In this document: positions 1-8,305 of the stretch, piece by piece
Layout of the letters: each line of letters starts with the position of its first letter
How positions within the stretch are numbered: the first letter of the stretch is position 1
NCBI RefSeq assembly: GCF_016785095.1
Contig: NZ_JAEKJB010000008.1
Location: 682,001-746,000, forward strand
From: Alloalcanivorax marinus
GTDB lineage: Bacteria > Pseudomonadota > Gammaproteobacteria > Pseudomonadales > Alcanivoracaceae
Reading direction: 5' to 3'
Length of the DNA stretch: 64,000 bases
The notes under the pieces: model-generated
Databases searched by the model: none
The model's input: only the letters and a program-made list of their open reading frames with translations
Told to the model about the DNA's origin: nothing
Position numbers and translations under genes: made by a program

Positions 1-395
1 TCACCCCGGCCAGGGAGATCAGCGCCCCGGTGACCGCGCCCAGGGTGAGCGGCTGGCCGAGCAGTAGCGCTGACAACAGCAGCGCCAGCAGCGGCATCAA
101 CGAGAGAATGATGCCCATGTTCGTGGCACTGGTGGAAATGCCGGCGTAGTAGGCCAGGGTCTGGTAGGCGACCATGCCGAGAATACCAAGCACCACGTTG
201 TGCCACAGCCACGGCCGGATGGCGTGGCGCTGGCGCCATAGCGGTCGCAGCATCACCGGGGTGAGCAGGGCGCCGGCCAGCAGCCAGCGATAGAAACCGA
301 TCTCCGCCGGGTACAGCACCCCGGCGACCAGCTTGTTGACCACGTTGTTGCCCGACCAAAGCATCACCGCGGCCAGCGGAAACAGGTAGGCCAAA
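1..395 (-). CDS. EamA/DMT-family membrane transporter, partial (3' end outside window)
   Basis: A minus-strand frame runs open from about 395 to the left edge and has no ATG near its beginning. I chose TTG at 393-395 because a GAGGAG Shine-Dalgarno lies just upstream. The protein opens LAYLFPLAAVMLWSGNNVVNK, close to the first helix of EamA (drug/metabolite transporter) proteins, and continues with alternating hydrophobic helices and the usual mid-helix pattern (LAYYAGISTSATNMGIILSLMPLLA). About 131 residues of an expected 280-300 are visible. It would be an inner-membrane exporter of metabolites or amino acids; the substrate cannot be told. It lies 52 bases downstream of the SDR gene on the same strand. 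Confidence 0.8.
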
Positions 396-447
396 ACGAA
401 CTCCTCGAGACGGGCGCCAACCGGCCCCGCCAGTGATTACGGAACGC

Positions 448-1206
448 TCAGAGGCTGTTGCAGAGATGGGCGCCATCCACCGGGATGGCGGCGCCGCTCA
501 TGTAGGAGGAGGCGTCGGACGCCAGCAGCAACAGCGGCCCCATGAGTTCGTCGATGCGTCCCAGACGCCGGTAGGGAATGCGCTTGATCAGCTTCTCACC
601 GTGGGGCCCTTGGAAAAAGTCCCGGTTGATGTCGGTTTCCACGTAGCCAGGGCAGATCGCGTTGCAACGGATATCGTGGCGCGCGTAGTCCAGCGCGATG
701 GACTTGGTGAGCTGCACCACGGCGGCCTTGGAGGCGGTGTACGGCGACAGCAGGGCTCCCACCCGCAGGCCGAGAATGGAGGCAATATTGATGATATTGC
801 CGGGACGGCCGTCGCGGCGCCATTGCTGGATGGCGAATTTGCTCACCGCCCAGACGCCGTTGAGGTTGGTGTCGATAACCGCGTTCCAGTCCTCTTCTTC
901 CAGGGTATCCAGACCACCTTCACGGGTGATGCCGGCGTTGTTGATCACCACGTCCAGGGCCGGCATTTCCGTGAAGGCCTTCTCCACGCTGGCATGATCG
1001 GAAACATCCATGGGCACCACCACCGCGTCACGGCCCTGGGCGCGGACCGCCTCGGCGGTTTCCTGGAGCTTCTCCACGCGCCGGGCGGCGAGCACCAGAT
1101 CGGCGCCGCGCTCCGCCAGTTCCCGGGCGAAATGGGCGCCAAAACCACTGGAGGCACCGGTGATCAGGATGCGCTTGCCGGAAATGTCGAAACAGCGGTC
1201 ACTCAT
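448..1206 (-). CDS. SDR-family NAD(P)-dependent oxidoreductase
   Basis: 252 residues, normal length for a classical short-chain dehydrogenase. It has the Rossmann motif TGASSGFG near residue 16, the NNAG structural motif near residue 90, and the catalytic Ser-Tyr-Lys with YTASK near residue 157. It is expected to be a soluble NAD(P)H-linked carbonyl reductase or alcohol dehydrogenase, related to FabG-like 3-oxoacyl reductases; the substrate is unknown. Start ATG at 1206 is followed at once by the SDR fold. It is downstream of the AraC regulator gene and upstream of the EamA permease on the same strand, so the three may be co-transcribed. Confidence 0.88.
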   Translation of the reverse strand: MSDRCFDISGKRILITGASSGFGAHFARELAERGADLVLAARRVEKLQETAEAVRAQGRDAVVVPMDVSDHASVEKAFTEMPALDVVINNAGITREGGLDTLEEEDWNAVIDTNLNGVWAVSKFAIQQWRRDGRPGNIINIASILGLRVGALLSPYTASKAAVVQLTKSIALDYARHDIRCNAICPGYVETDINRDFFQGPHGEKLIKRIPYRRLGRIDELMGPLLLLASDASSYMSGAAIPVDGAHLCNSL

Positions 1207-1306
1207 GATTCTCTCCTCAGCCGTCGCCGGAGCGGCGGCACAACGATTCGGTCAAAAGACTTTACTGTAACGGAAAACGACGGGGATCGCTGCGCCGGAC
1301 GGCGGC

Positions 1307-2335
1307 TCAGTCGCGGTAGTAGCTGGGCGGGTGGCCGGTCCAGCGGCGGAAGGCGCGGGTGAAATTGCTGGGGTCGGCGTAGCCGAGCAGGTCGGCCACC
1401 TTCTGCACCGGCTGGTTGGCGCGCAGGTAACGCACTGCCCGGGCCATGCGTACCTCCTCGAGCAGGTTGCGGTAACTTACGCCCAGGGCGGCGAGGTGCC
1501 GGCGCAGGGTGCGCGAGGTGAGATGGAAGCTGGCGGCGAGCTGTTCCAGGCTGGGCAACATGCCCTCGGCCTGCATCAGCCGGGAGCGTACCCGCGAGGC
1601 CCAGTCCTGGTCCGCTTCCAGGCGCTGCAACTCCTCCTCGCATTTCTGCGCCGCCATGCGCCGGGAGGTGGGGTCGGCCAGGGTGAAGCGCTCGCTCATC
1701 AGGCGGGCCGGAAAACGCAGCGCCGCCACCGGCTTGCCGAAGGTCACGGGCATGCCGAGCACCTCGGTGTAGCGCTCCGCGTGGGGCGGCGCCGGATAGG
1801 GCAGCTCCAGGGTGGCGTCACGGAAGCGCTCACCAAGCAGGTAGCGCAGGCCGCCCACGAGAGCGGCGGTGACCACTTCCAGGTAGGGTTCGCGGATGTC
1901 TCCCAGGTCGTAGGGTTCCGCCAGGCAGAAACGCACCCAGCGCGGATGCGCCCGCAGGCGCGGTAAGCACAACCGGGTGCGGGTGCGGAAATAGCGCTCC
2001 AGCAATTCCAGGGCCTCGCCCAGATCGGCACTGCTGATCGCCGCGTAGCCGAGCAGGCCGTGGGCGGTGACGGTGAGTTGCTGGCCCAGGGCCAGACCGA
2101 TGGCCGGATCGCCGCTGAGTGCCCGGGCGCCCTCCATGACGCGGCGGAACTGGTCGAAGCGCAGCGCCGGCTCGGCGCCGTAAACGGCGTCCTCGCTGAG
2201 CCCCACCTCGGCCAGCAGCCGTTCGGTGTCCAGCCCGAACTCCTGGATCAGCTCCAGCAGGTTGCGCACATAGTTGACCGGGATCGGCGTGCGATCACCG
2301 GCCAGGTCATTGAGGTCCGTGCCATCGGTATTCAT
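1307..2335 (-). CDS. AraC-family transcriptional regulator (arabinose_bd type)
   Basis: 342 residues from ATG at 2335. The N-terminal two thirds match the effector-binding half of the OruR/ArgR-like AraC subgroup (Arabinose_bd), with the typical LLGYAAISSADLGEALELL stretch. The C-terminal 90 residues carry two helix-turn-helix motifs, SLEQLAASFHLTSRTLRRHL and VQKVADLLGYADPSNFTRAF, ending in the family RRWTGHPPSYYR tail. The frame stays open far upstream into the divergent desaturase gene, but that extension is antisense and is not used. Divergence from the desaturase gene suggests it controls that gene, perhaps in response to a fatty acid; this is inference from position. Confidence 0.9.
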   Translation of the reverse strand: MNTDGTDLNDLAGDRTPIPVNYVRNLLELIQEFGLDTERLLAEVGLSEDAVYGAEPALRFDQFRRVMEGARALSGDPAIGLALGQQLTVTAHGLLGYAAISSADLGEALELLERYFRTRTRLCLPRLRAHPRWVRFCLAEPYDLGDIREPYLEVVTAALVGGLRYLLGERFRDATLELPYPAPPHAERYTEVLGMPVTFGKPVAALRFPARLMSERFTLADPTSRRMAAQKCEEELQRLEADQDWASRVRSRLMQAEGMLPSLEQLAASFHLTSRTLRRHLAALGVSYRNLLEEVRMARAVRYLRANQPVQKVADLLGYADPSNFTRAFRRWTGHPPSYYRD

Positions 2336-2364
2336 GACGCCAAGAATACAACCGTTCTCGGCTT

Positions 2365-2390
2365 TGTCCGAAAATGACAGGACAGTGTCC
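2365..2390. promoter_or_regulatory. Candidate operator: TGTCC/GGACA half-sites in divergent region
   Basis: The 129-base divergent gap (2336-2464) holds TGTCC at 2365-2369, GGACA at 2380-2384 and TGTCC at 2386-2390. The two direct TGTCCG copies are 21 bases apart, two helical turns, as AraC-family dimers often require. It lies between the AraC regulator and the desaturase. Function is inferred. Confidence 0.35.
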
Positions 2391-2464
2391 GCCCCGGCTC
2401 TTCGTTCCGGCGCCGCCGGCCAACGAAAATGGCGGCGCCCTGTCATGATCACGGAGATCCCCCG

Positions 2465-3526
2465 ATGACTTCTTCCTCCGGCTACCAGCGCCAGTTCGGC
2501 GCCGACGATGCCCGTGCCATCCGCGACGCGGTGAAGCGCGATCTGGGCCCGGAGGCGTTCCGTCCGCGCCCCCGGCGCGCGTTGTGGTTCCTGCCGATGA
2601 GCGCCCTGGTGGTGGTCGGTCTGGCCGCCATTCTGACCCTGGATCTGCCCTGGTGGGGCAACCTGCTGACCGCCTTGCTGGTGGGCCACACCCTGGGTTG
2701 CCAGGCGTTGCTCGCCCACGAGGTGCTGCACGGTGCCCTGGGACTGAGCCGGCGTACCCAGAACCTGCTCGGCTGGGTCGGTTTCGGCCCGCTGCTGGTA
2801 CCACCGGAATTCTGGCGACGCTGGCACAACGTGGCCCACCATGCCCACACCAACCTGGGTGACCAGGACCCGGATTCGTTCGGCACCGAGCACCGCTACC
2901 GCAAGCACCCCAAGCTGGCCAACTTCACCCGTCTGGCGCCGGGCTCGGGCACCTGGTACAGCTACTTCTTCCTGTTCTATTCGTTCGTCTTCCACGCCCA
3001 GCTGGTGCTGTGGATGCAAACCCGGCGGCGCCAGGAGTTCCGGGGCTTCGATCGTGCCCGCGCGATCCGTCAATCGCTGGCCTGCGCGGCCGCCTGGTTG
3101 CTGCTGGCGGTGGTGTCCGGCCCGCTGGCGCCGTTCACCGTGCTGATTCCACTGATGGTGGCCAATGCCCTGGGACAGGGTTACATCCTCACCAACCACA
3201 TGCTGCGCCCGCAGCTGGACAACAATCACCCGGTGGACAATTCCATGAGCGTGCGCCAGTGGCGCTGGCTGGACCCGCTGCACTTCCACTTCAGCCACCA
3301 TGTGGAACACCACCTGTTCCCGAAACTGGGCTCCGACCAGGCCCCCCGGGTGCGTACCTGGCTGCAACGGGAAATGCCCGACCGTTACGTGTGCCCCAGC
3401 CACTGGCGGGCGCTGGTGATGCTCTACCGCACGCCCCGGGTGTACCGCGATGCCCACACCCTGATCGATCCGCTGCGGCGCGAACGCACCGTGGACGTGA
3501 TGGCGCTGCAAAGCGAGCTGCGCTGA
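2465..3526 (+). CDS. Membrane fatty acid desaturase
   Basis: 353 residues. Start ATG at 2465 is preceded by GGAG eight bases upstream; the open frame extends to an earlier ATG at 2429 without a site. Three histidine clusters of the di-iron membrane desaturase family are intact: HEVLH (residues 85-89), HNVAHH (121-126) and HHVEHH (278-283), between two pairs of hydrophobic helices (residues 40-75 and about 205-240). It should insert a double bond into acyl chains at the inner membrane and so adjust membrane fluidity or process exogenous lipids. It is divergent from an AraC regulator and followed closely by the MOSC gene. Confidence 0.9.
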   Translation: MTSSSGYQRQFGADDARAIRDAVKRDLGPEAFRPRPRRALWFLPMSALVVVGLAAILTLDLPWWGNLLTALLVGHTLGCQALLAHEVLHGALGLSRRTQNLLGWVGFGPLLVPPEFWRRWHNVAHHAHTNLGDQDPDSFGTEHRYRKHPKLANFTRLAPGSGTWYSYFFLFYSFVFHAQLVLWMQTRRRQEFRGFDRARAIRQSLACAAAWLLLAVVSGPLAPFTVLIPLMVANALGQGYILTNHMLRPQLDNNHPVDNSMSVRQWRWLDPLHFHFSHHVEHHLFPKLGSDQAPRVRTWLQREMPDRYVCPSHWRALVMLYRTPRVYRDAHTLIDPLRRERTVDVMALQSELR

Positions 3527-3569
3527 CGTACCATTGGCCGTCTTCGTCGCACAGCCAGGGGAAGCCGGC

Positions 3570-4049
3570 ATGGCCACCGTTCAAGCCCTCTACATCGCCG
3601 CCGAGAAGCGCGGCCCGGTCAGCCGTCAGCCGGCGGTGAAAGTGGACGCCGGCCGTGGCATCGTCGGCGACCGGCGCTACCGCCGCGACACCCCGCCGGC
3701 GGAACAGATCACCCTGATCGAAAGTGAACGGGTGACGGCATTCAACCAGGAGTACGGTCTGGAGGTGGAGCCGGGCAGCCTGCGCCGCAATCTGATCACC
3801 GAGGGCATTGATCTGAACGCCCTGGAAGGACGGGAATTCAGCGTCGGCGGCGTGCGCATGCGCGGCATCGAGCTGTGCGAGCCCTGCGCCGTGGTGGGCC
3901 GGCTGCTGGCCCGCCCGGGCCTGAGCCCCAGCGAGGTGATTCGCGCCCTGATGGGCCGGGGCGGCCTGCGCGCGGAAATCCTCGACTCCGGCGTGCTGCG
4001 CGAGGGCGACACCATCGAGGCCACCGTCACGCCGGAGCACAACGTTTGA
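3570..4049 (+). CDS. MOSC domain-containing protein
   Basis: 159 residues; start ATG at 3570 follows an AGGGGAAG ribosome site, whereas an in-frame ATG at 3534 has none. The sequence is one MOSC domain (molybdenum cofactor sulfurase C-terminal): VGDRRY near residue 33, LRRNLI near 72 and ELCEPC with Cys103 and Cys106, the conserved cysteine region thought to carry sulfur or bind the cofactor. Stand-alone MOSC proteins such as YiiM act in molybdenum-dependent reductions of N-hydroxylated compounds. The stop codon overlaps the start of the DUF1415 gene, so the two are translationally coupled. Confidence 0.85.
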   Translation: MATVQALYIAAEKRGPVSRQPAVKVDAGRGIVGDRRYRRDTPPAEQITLIESERVTAFNQEYGLEVEPGSLRRNLITEGIDLNALEGREFSVGGVRMRGIELCEPCAVVGRLLARPGLSPSEVIRALMGRGGLRAEILDSGVLREGDTIEATVTPEHNV

Positions 4050-4576
4050 ACACCGTGGAACGGCGCACCCGCGCCTGGCTGGAAGGCGCGGTGCTGGGCC
4101 TGAAACTGTGCCCCTTCGCACGGCGCCCCTATGACCAGGGCCGGGTGCGGCTGGTGGTCAGCACGGCCCGGGATGGGGAAACGGTGCTCGCCGACCTGCA
4201 CCGGGAACTTCTTCATCTCGACGACCATCCGGCGGTGGAAACCACGCTACTGGTGACGCCGCTGGCCCTGGCGGACTTCCTCGACTACAACGACCTGCTT
4301 GACCCGGTGGATGCACTGATGGCGGAGCATGGCGGCGGCGGGGTCTATCAGGTGGCCAGCTTTCACCCGCACTATCAGTTCGCCGGCACCGCCCCGGAAG
4401 ACGCGGAGAATTTCAGCAACCGCGCGCCCTACCCGATTCTGCACCTGCTCCGCGAGGACAGCCTGGAACGGGCCCTGGCCGCCTACCCGGACGCCGACGC
4501 GATCCCCGAGCGCAACATCGATACCCTCAACCGGATCGGCGCCCGCCATCTGCGCGCCCTGTTCGCTCACTGGTAG
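4046..4576 (+). CDS. DUF1415 family protein
   Basis: 176 residues if TTG at 4046 is used; it overlaps the MOSC stop (TTGA) and has GGAG nine bases upstream. GTG at 4055 is an alternative. The sequence fits DUF1415: an early WLEGAVLGLKLCPFARRP with a conserved cysteine, then FHPHYQFAG and NRAPYPILHLLRE. Function of the family is not known; it is a soluble cytoplasmic protein by composition. Position behind MOSC suggests a shared sulfur or molybdenum context, but that is only a guess. Confidence 0.82.
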   Translation: MNTVERRTRAWLEGAVLGLKLCPFARRPYDQGRVRLVVSTARDGETVLADLHRELLHLDDHPAVETTLLVTPLALADFLDYNDLLDPVDALMAEHGGGGVYQVASFHPHYQFAGTAPEDAENFSNRAPYPILHLLREDSLERALAAYPDADAIPERNIDTLNRIGARHLRALFAHW

Positions 4577-4585
4577 GGCGCGCCG

Positions 4586-5278
4586 CTAGCCGGCGATCTC
4601 CGCTTCGGTCAACGGCCGGTAGTGTCCCGGCGCCAGGGCCGGGTCAAGCACGATGGCGCCGATACGTTCACGGTGCAGCGCCACCACCCGATTATCGAAA
4701 TGCCCGAACAGCCGCTTGATGTGATGATAACGGCCTTCGCGCAGGGTCACCCGGGCCTCGCGCTCGCCAAGGATCTCCAGCCCGGCGGGCAGGGTGACGC
4801 GATTCTCGTAGCGAAAATACAGGCCGCGCCGGAACACCGCCGCGTAATCGGCGCCGATGGGGTCCTCGGTACGCACATGGTAGACCTTGTCATGACCCGC
4901 GCCGGGCTCGGTAAGGCGCCGTGACCAAAGGCCGTCATTGGTGAGCAGCAGCAACCCGGTGGAATTGAAATCCAGGCGCCCGGCGAGATGCAGCTCCGCC
5001 TTGTCGGCCTCCGGTTCGTCGATCAGATCCAGTACCGTGGGATGCACCGGGTCGCGGGTGGCGCTGACGCAGCCGGCGGGTTTGTGGAGCATCAGATAGC
5101 GCGGTCGACGCCGGCGCAGGCTGCCGCCGTCCAGCGCCACCGGGCTGAAATCGTCCACCGGGCAGTGACCGTCGGTGACGGTGCGCCCGTCCAGGGTCAC
5201 CCGGCCCTGGGCCAGGGCATGGCGGGCGCCGCGCCGGCCCAGGTCGGTGTGCAGCGCCAGAAAGCGATCCAGCCGCAT
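4586..5278 (-). CDS. rsuA: 16S rRNA pseudouridine(516) synthase
   Basis: 230 residues, the size of E. coli RsuA. An N-terminal S4 RNA-binding domain (MRLDRFLALHTDLGRRGARH) is followed by the RsuA/RluB/E/F catalytic domain with LHKPAG near residue 65 and GRLDFNSTGLLLL, whose Asp103 is the catalytic aspartate position. The late RYHHIKRLFGHF motif is also typical. It modifies U516 of 16S rRNA during 30S assembly. Its start is 85 bases from the divergent rep gene; its stop faces DUF1415. Confidence 0.92.
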   Translation of the reverse strand: MRLDRFLALHTDLGRRGARHALAQGRVTLDGRTVTDGHCPVDDFSPVALDGGSLRRRRPRYLMLHKPAGCVSATRDPVHPTVLDLIDEPEADKAELHLAGRLDFNSTGLLLLTNDGLWSRRLTEPGAGHDKVYHVRTEDPIGADYAAVFRRGLYFRYENRVTLPAGLEILGEREARVTLREGRYHHIKRLFGHFDNRVVALHRERIGAIVLDPALAPGHYRPLTEAEIAG

Positions 5279-5363
5279 CGGCTCCTCGTCGAATGATCCC
5301 TGCTACGGGGTGGCTATTCGCTGGTATGATACGCGTTTTCCCGACCCTGATCGCCGGAGCTCT

Positions 5364-7385
5364 ATGTCGACGCTGAACCCCCGTCAACAGGAAGCCGTGT
5401 TGTACACCGATGGCCCCCTGCTGGTGCTCGCCGGGGCGGGCTCGGGCAAGACCAGCGTGATCACCCGCAAGATCGCCTGGCTGATCCAGGAGAAGGGCGT
5501 GCCGGCGCGGCGCATCGCCGCCGTCACCTTCACCAACAAGGCGGCCCGGGAAATGAAGGAGCGGGTGCAGAGCCTGGTGGACCGGGGCCAGACCCGGGGC
5601 CTGATCGTCTCCACCTTTCACAACCTGGGGCTGCGTATCCTCAAGCAGGAACTGGCCGCCAGCGGCCTGCGCCGGGGCTTCTCGATCCTCGACCAGACCG
5701 ACAGCAAGGAAATCCTCAAGGAGATCCTGCGCCAGGGCGAATCCGAGCAGGACCTGAACGCCGTGGACGCGGTGCAAAAGCGCATCTCCGACTGGAAGAA
5801 CGAGCTGATCCTGCCCCAGGAAGCGATCAGCCGCGCCGAGGACGCCGCCGAGCTGCGCGCCGCCATGGCCTACGAGGGTTACAGCCGCATGCTGCGGGCC
5901 TGCAACGCGGTGGACTTCGACGACCTGATCCTGCTGCCGGCGCACCTGTTCCGGGAGCAGCCGCGCATCCTCGACAAATGGCGTCACCGTATCCAGTACC
6001 TGCTGGTGGACGAATACCAGGACACCAACGGCGCCCAGTACGAGTTGGTGCGCATGCTTACCCAGCCGGAGGGCCGCTTCACCGTGGTCGGTGACGACGA
6101 CCAGTCGATCTATGCCTGGCGTGGCGCCCGCCCGGAAAACCTGGCCCGCCTGCAGGATGACTGGCCTGCGCTGCGGGTGGTCAAGCTGGAGCAGAACTAC
6201 CGGTCCACCGGTCGCATTCTCAAAGCCGCCAACACGGTGATCGCCAACAACCCCCATGTGTTCGAGAAGAGCCTTTGGTCCGACCACGGCTACGGCGAGG
6301 CGATCCGCGTGGCGGCGCTGCGCGACGAGGACGCCGAGACCGACTGGATCGCCGGCGACATCTTCCACCGGCGCCTGCAGGGCAACCTGCGCTGGAAGGA
6401 TTTCGCGGTGCTCTACCGGGGCAATTTCCAATCGCGAATTCTGGAGATGAAGCTGCAATCCCTGCAGATTCCCTACAAGGTGTCCGGCGGCACCAGCTTC
6501 TTCGCCCGGGGCGAGATCAAGGACCTGATGTGTTACTTGCGGCTGCTGGTCAACCCGGACGATGACAACGCCTTCCTGCGCGTGATCAACACCCCGCGCC
6601 GGGAGATCGGCCCCGCCACCCTGGAAAAGCTGGCCGGCTGGGCGGCGAAACGGGACCAGGGCCTGTACCACGTCTGCGATGACTTCGCCCTGGGCGAAGT
6701 GATGCCCGGCAAGGCGGCGGAGAAGCTGCGCGGCATCAAGCAGTGGCTGGATGAGAAGCGCCGCGCCTGTTTCGGCCACAACAGCCTGCAGGCAATCCAC
6801 GAACTGATCACCGAGATGGACTACGAGGGCTGGGTGATGCAGAACGCCTCCAGCCCGCGCATCGGCGAGAAGCGCATGGAGAACGTCTGGCAACTGGTGC
6901 GCAATATCCAGCGCATGCTGGAAAAACAGGAAGAAGAGGACGACGGCGCCTCGGACCTGGAAGCGGTGATCGGCAAGCTGGTACTGATGGATATGCTTGA
7001 GCAGCAGGAAGAGGAAGACGACTCCGACCGGGTGCAGCTGATGACGCTGCACGCCTCCAAGGGGCTGGAGTTTCCCCATGTTTACATGATGGGCGTGGAG
7101 GAAGAACTGCTGCCGCACCGGGCCAGCATCGAGGACGACAATATCGTCGAGGAGCGCCGCCTGATGTACGTGGGCATCACCCGGGCCCGGGAAAGCCTGG
7201 CGCTGACCCAGGCGCTGACCCGCAAGCAGTACGGCGAGAAGGTGGACACCATCGCCAGCCGTTTTCTGGACGAACTGCCCCTGGACGACCTGATGCGTAT
7301 CGGGGAAGGGGTGGAAAAGGACGAGGAAGTGGAGGACCGGGTGGCGGAAAACAGCATCGCCAACCTGAAGGCTCTGCTTGACTGA
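5364..7385 (+). CDS. rep: ATP-dependent DNA helicase Rep
   Basis: 673 residues, identical in length to E. coli Rep. Start ATG at 5364 has GGAG nearby and the protein then begins LNPRQQEAV, the Q-motif of UvrD/Rep enzymes. Walker A AGAGSGKT (Lys29), motif II DEYQDTN, QNYRST, and motif V LMTLHASKGLEF are present, followed by the C-terminal VGITRARESL. It is a 3'-5' superfamily 1 helicase that helps replication forks pass protein roadblocks. In-frame codons upstream of 5364 overlap rsuA antisense and are not used. A palindromic repeat follows the stop. Confidence 0.96.
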   Translation: MSTLNPRQQEAVLYTDGPLLVLAGAGSGKTSVITRKIAWLIQEKGVPARRIAAVTFTNKAAREMKERVQSLVDRGQTRGLIVSTFHNLGLRILKQELAASGLRRGFSILDQTDSKEILKEILRQGESEQDLNAVDAVQKRISDWKNELILPQEAISRAEDAAELRAAMAYEGYSRMLRACNAVDFDDLILLPAHLFREQPRILDKWRHRIQYLLVDEYQDTNGAQYELVRMLTQPEGRFTVVGDDDQSIYAWRGARPENLARLQDDWPALRVVKLEQNYRSTGRILKAANTVIANNPHVFEKSLWSDHGYGEAIRVAALRDEDAETDWIAGDIFHRRLQGNLRWKDFAVLYRGNFQSRILEMKLQSLQIPYKVSGGTSFFARGEIKDLMCYLRLLVNPDDDNAFLRVINTPRREIGPATLEKLAGWAAKRDQGLYHVCDDFALGEVMPGKAAEKLRGIKQWLDEKRRACFGHNSLQAIHELITEMDYEGWVMQNASSPRIGEKRMENVWQLVRNIQRMLEKQEEEDDGASDLEAVIGKLVLMDMLEQQEEEDDSDRVQLMTLHASKGLEFPHVYMMGVEEELLPHRASIEDDNIVEERRLMYVGITRARESLALTQALTRKQYGEKVDTIASRFLDELPLDDLMRIGEGVEKDEEVEDRVAENSIANLKALLD

Positions 7386-7403
7386 GCACCGCGCCGTATT
7401 GCC

Positions 7404-7425
7404 GTGGGAGCGGCTTTAGCCGCTA
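7404..7425. repeat. REP-like palindrome, copy 1
   Basis: GTGGGAGCGGCTTTAGCCGC forms a hairpin with arms GCGGCT (7410-7415) and AGCCGC (7418-7423). It sits in the 37-base gap between convergent rep and the cytochrome gene, and its last bases supply the TAG stop of the cytochrome (7423-7425). A second close copy is at 31022-31042. This GTRGGAGCGG head is typical of extragenic palindromes in pseudomonad-like genomes. Confidence 0.7.
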
Positions 7426-7773
7426 CCGGGCGCCGCTCCTCTTGAGCATATGGATGACGGTGGCTTCCAGTTCCTGGTCGCTGCAATCGAAGCAGGTCCC
7501 CCTGGGCGGCATGCCCATCCGGCCCTCGATGGCCACCCGGAACAGATATTCCAGACCCTTTTGCTCGACTTTGTCCGACCAGAGCGGCCGGAACGCCGGC
7601 CCCACCCGGGGCGCTCCGGCCACGCCGCGGCCATGACAATTAACGCAGTAGCGGCCATAAATGGCTGAAGGTGGGCGGGGTTCGGCGGTCTTCGTGCCGA
7701 CGTCACGCGCCGACTCCGGATCGCCGCAGCCGGCCAGCGCCAAGGCCAGCGCCAGGGCGCCGGCGGCGCGCAT
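7423..7773 (-). CDS. c-type cytochrome (c5-like) lipoprotein
   Basis: 116 residues from ATG 7773. An N-terminal hydrophobic signal ends in LALAGC, a lipobox, so the mature protein should be anchored by Cys in the cell envelope. One haem-binding CVNCH motif lies near residue 43, with a later methionine (GMPPRG) as sixth ligand and a CFDC pair as in cytochrome c5. It probably carries electrons to a terminal oxidase or a periplasmic enzyme. It starts two bases after the stop of the upstream cytochrome gene, so both form one operon. Confidence 0.88.
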   Translation of the reverse strand: MRAAGALALALALAGCGDPESARDVGTKTAEPRPPSAIYGRYCVNCHGRGVAGAPRVGPAFRPLWSDKVEQKGLEYLFRVAIEGRMGMPPRGTCFDCSDQELEATVIHMLKRSGAR

Positions 7774-7775
7774 GG

Positions 7776-8231
7776 TTACTTGCTCTGACCGACGATGTAT
7801 TCCACCGCCGCGTGAATCTCTTCCTCGGAGCAATCGGCGCACATGCCCTTGGCCGGCATGGCGTTGAAGCCTTCGTAGGCGTGCTTGACCAGGGTATCGA
7901 TGCCCTTGTCGATACGCGGCGCCCAGGCGGCGCTGTCGCCCAGCTTGGGCGCGCCGGCGGCACCGCTGGCGTGGCAGGCGGCACAGCCGCTGTTATAGAC
8001 CTGCTCACCGGAACGCGGCTCCCCGGAGCCAGCCTCGGCGGCGGCTACCTGGGCGCCACACTCCTCGCCTTCGACGCAGACGCTGCCCACCGGGGCCAGA
8101 CGCTCGGCGGTGGCGCGGTCACTGAAAATCGAACGCTGACCCAGCGGGTAGGAGGAATTCTCGGCCGCCACGGCGGTTCCGGCAAAAAGGGTGGCCAGGA
8201 GAACCAGGCTGGCTGACAGCAGTTTTTTCAC
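7776..8231 (-). CDS. Cytochrome c5 family protein
   Basis: 151 residues from GTG at 8231, chosen because AGAGGTG lies just upstream and KKLLSASLVLLATLFAGTAVA then forms a clean Sec signal peptide; there is no in-frame ATG close by. The haem site is CAACH near residue 87 and the c5-type C-terminus reads AMPAKGMCADCSEEE, giving the methionine ligand and a cysteine pair. A second, earlier pair (CVEGEEC) is in the linker. It is a soluble periplasmic electron carrier. It lies 74 bases downstream of the CHASE2 kinase gene and is followed by a related lipoprotein cytochrome. Confidence 0.9.
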   Translation of the reverse strand: MKKLLSASLVLLATLFAGTAVAAENSSYPLGQRSIFSDRATAERLAPVGSVCVEGEECGAQVAAAEAGSGEPRSGEQVYNSGCAACHASGAAGAPKLGDSAAWAPRIDKGIDTLVKHAYEGFNAMPAKGMCADCSEEEIHAAVEYIVGQSK

Positions 8232-8305
8232 AATGACACCTCTGATAGCTGCGACTTGCCCCGGGGGCCGCCGGATTATACCCGTAGAAAACACGGGGAA
8301 AAAGG

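Noticed and set aside
2336..3577. Upstream extension of the AraC regulator frame across the divergent desaturase gene
   Set aside because: The extension is antisense to a well-supported desaturase and lacks a ribosome site; the regulator fold starts at 2335.
4935..7118. Long minus-strand open frame opposite rep
   Set aside because: Antisense shadow of the Rep helicase gene; only its lowest-coordinate end touches real rsuA, in a different frame.
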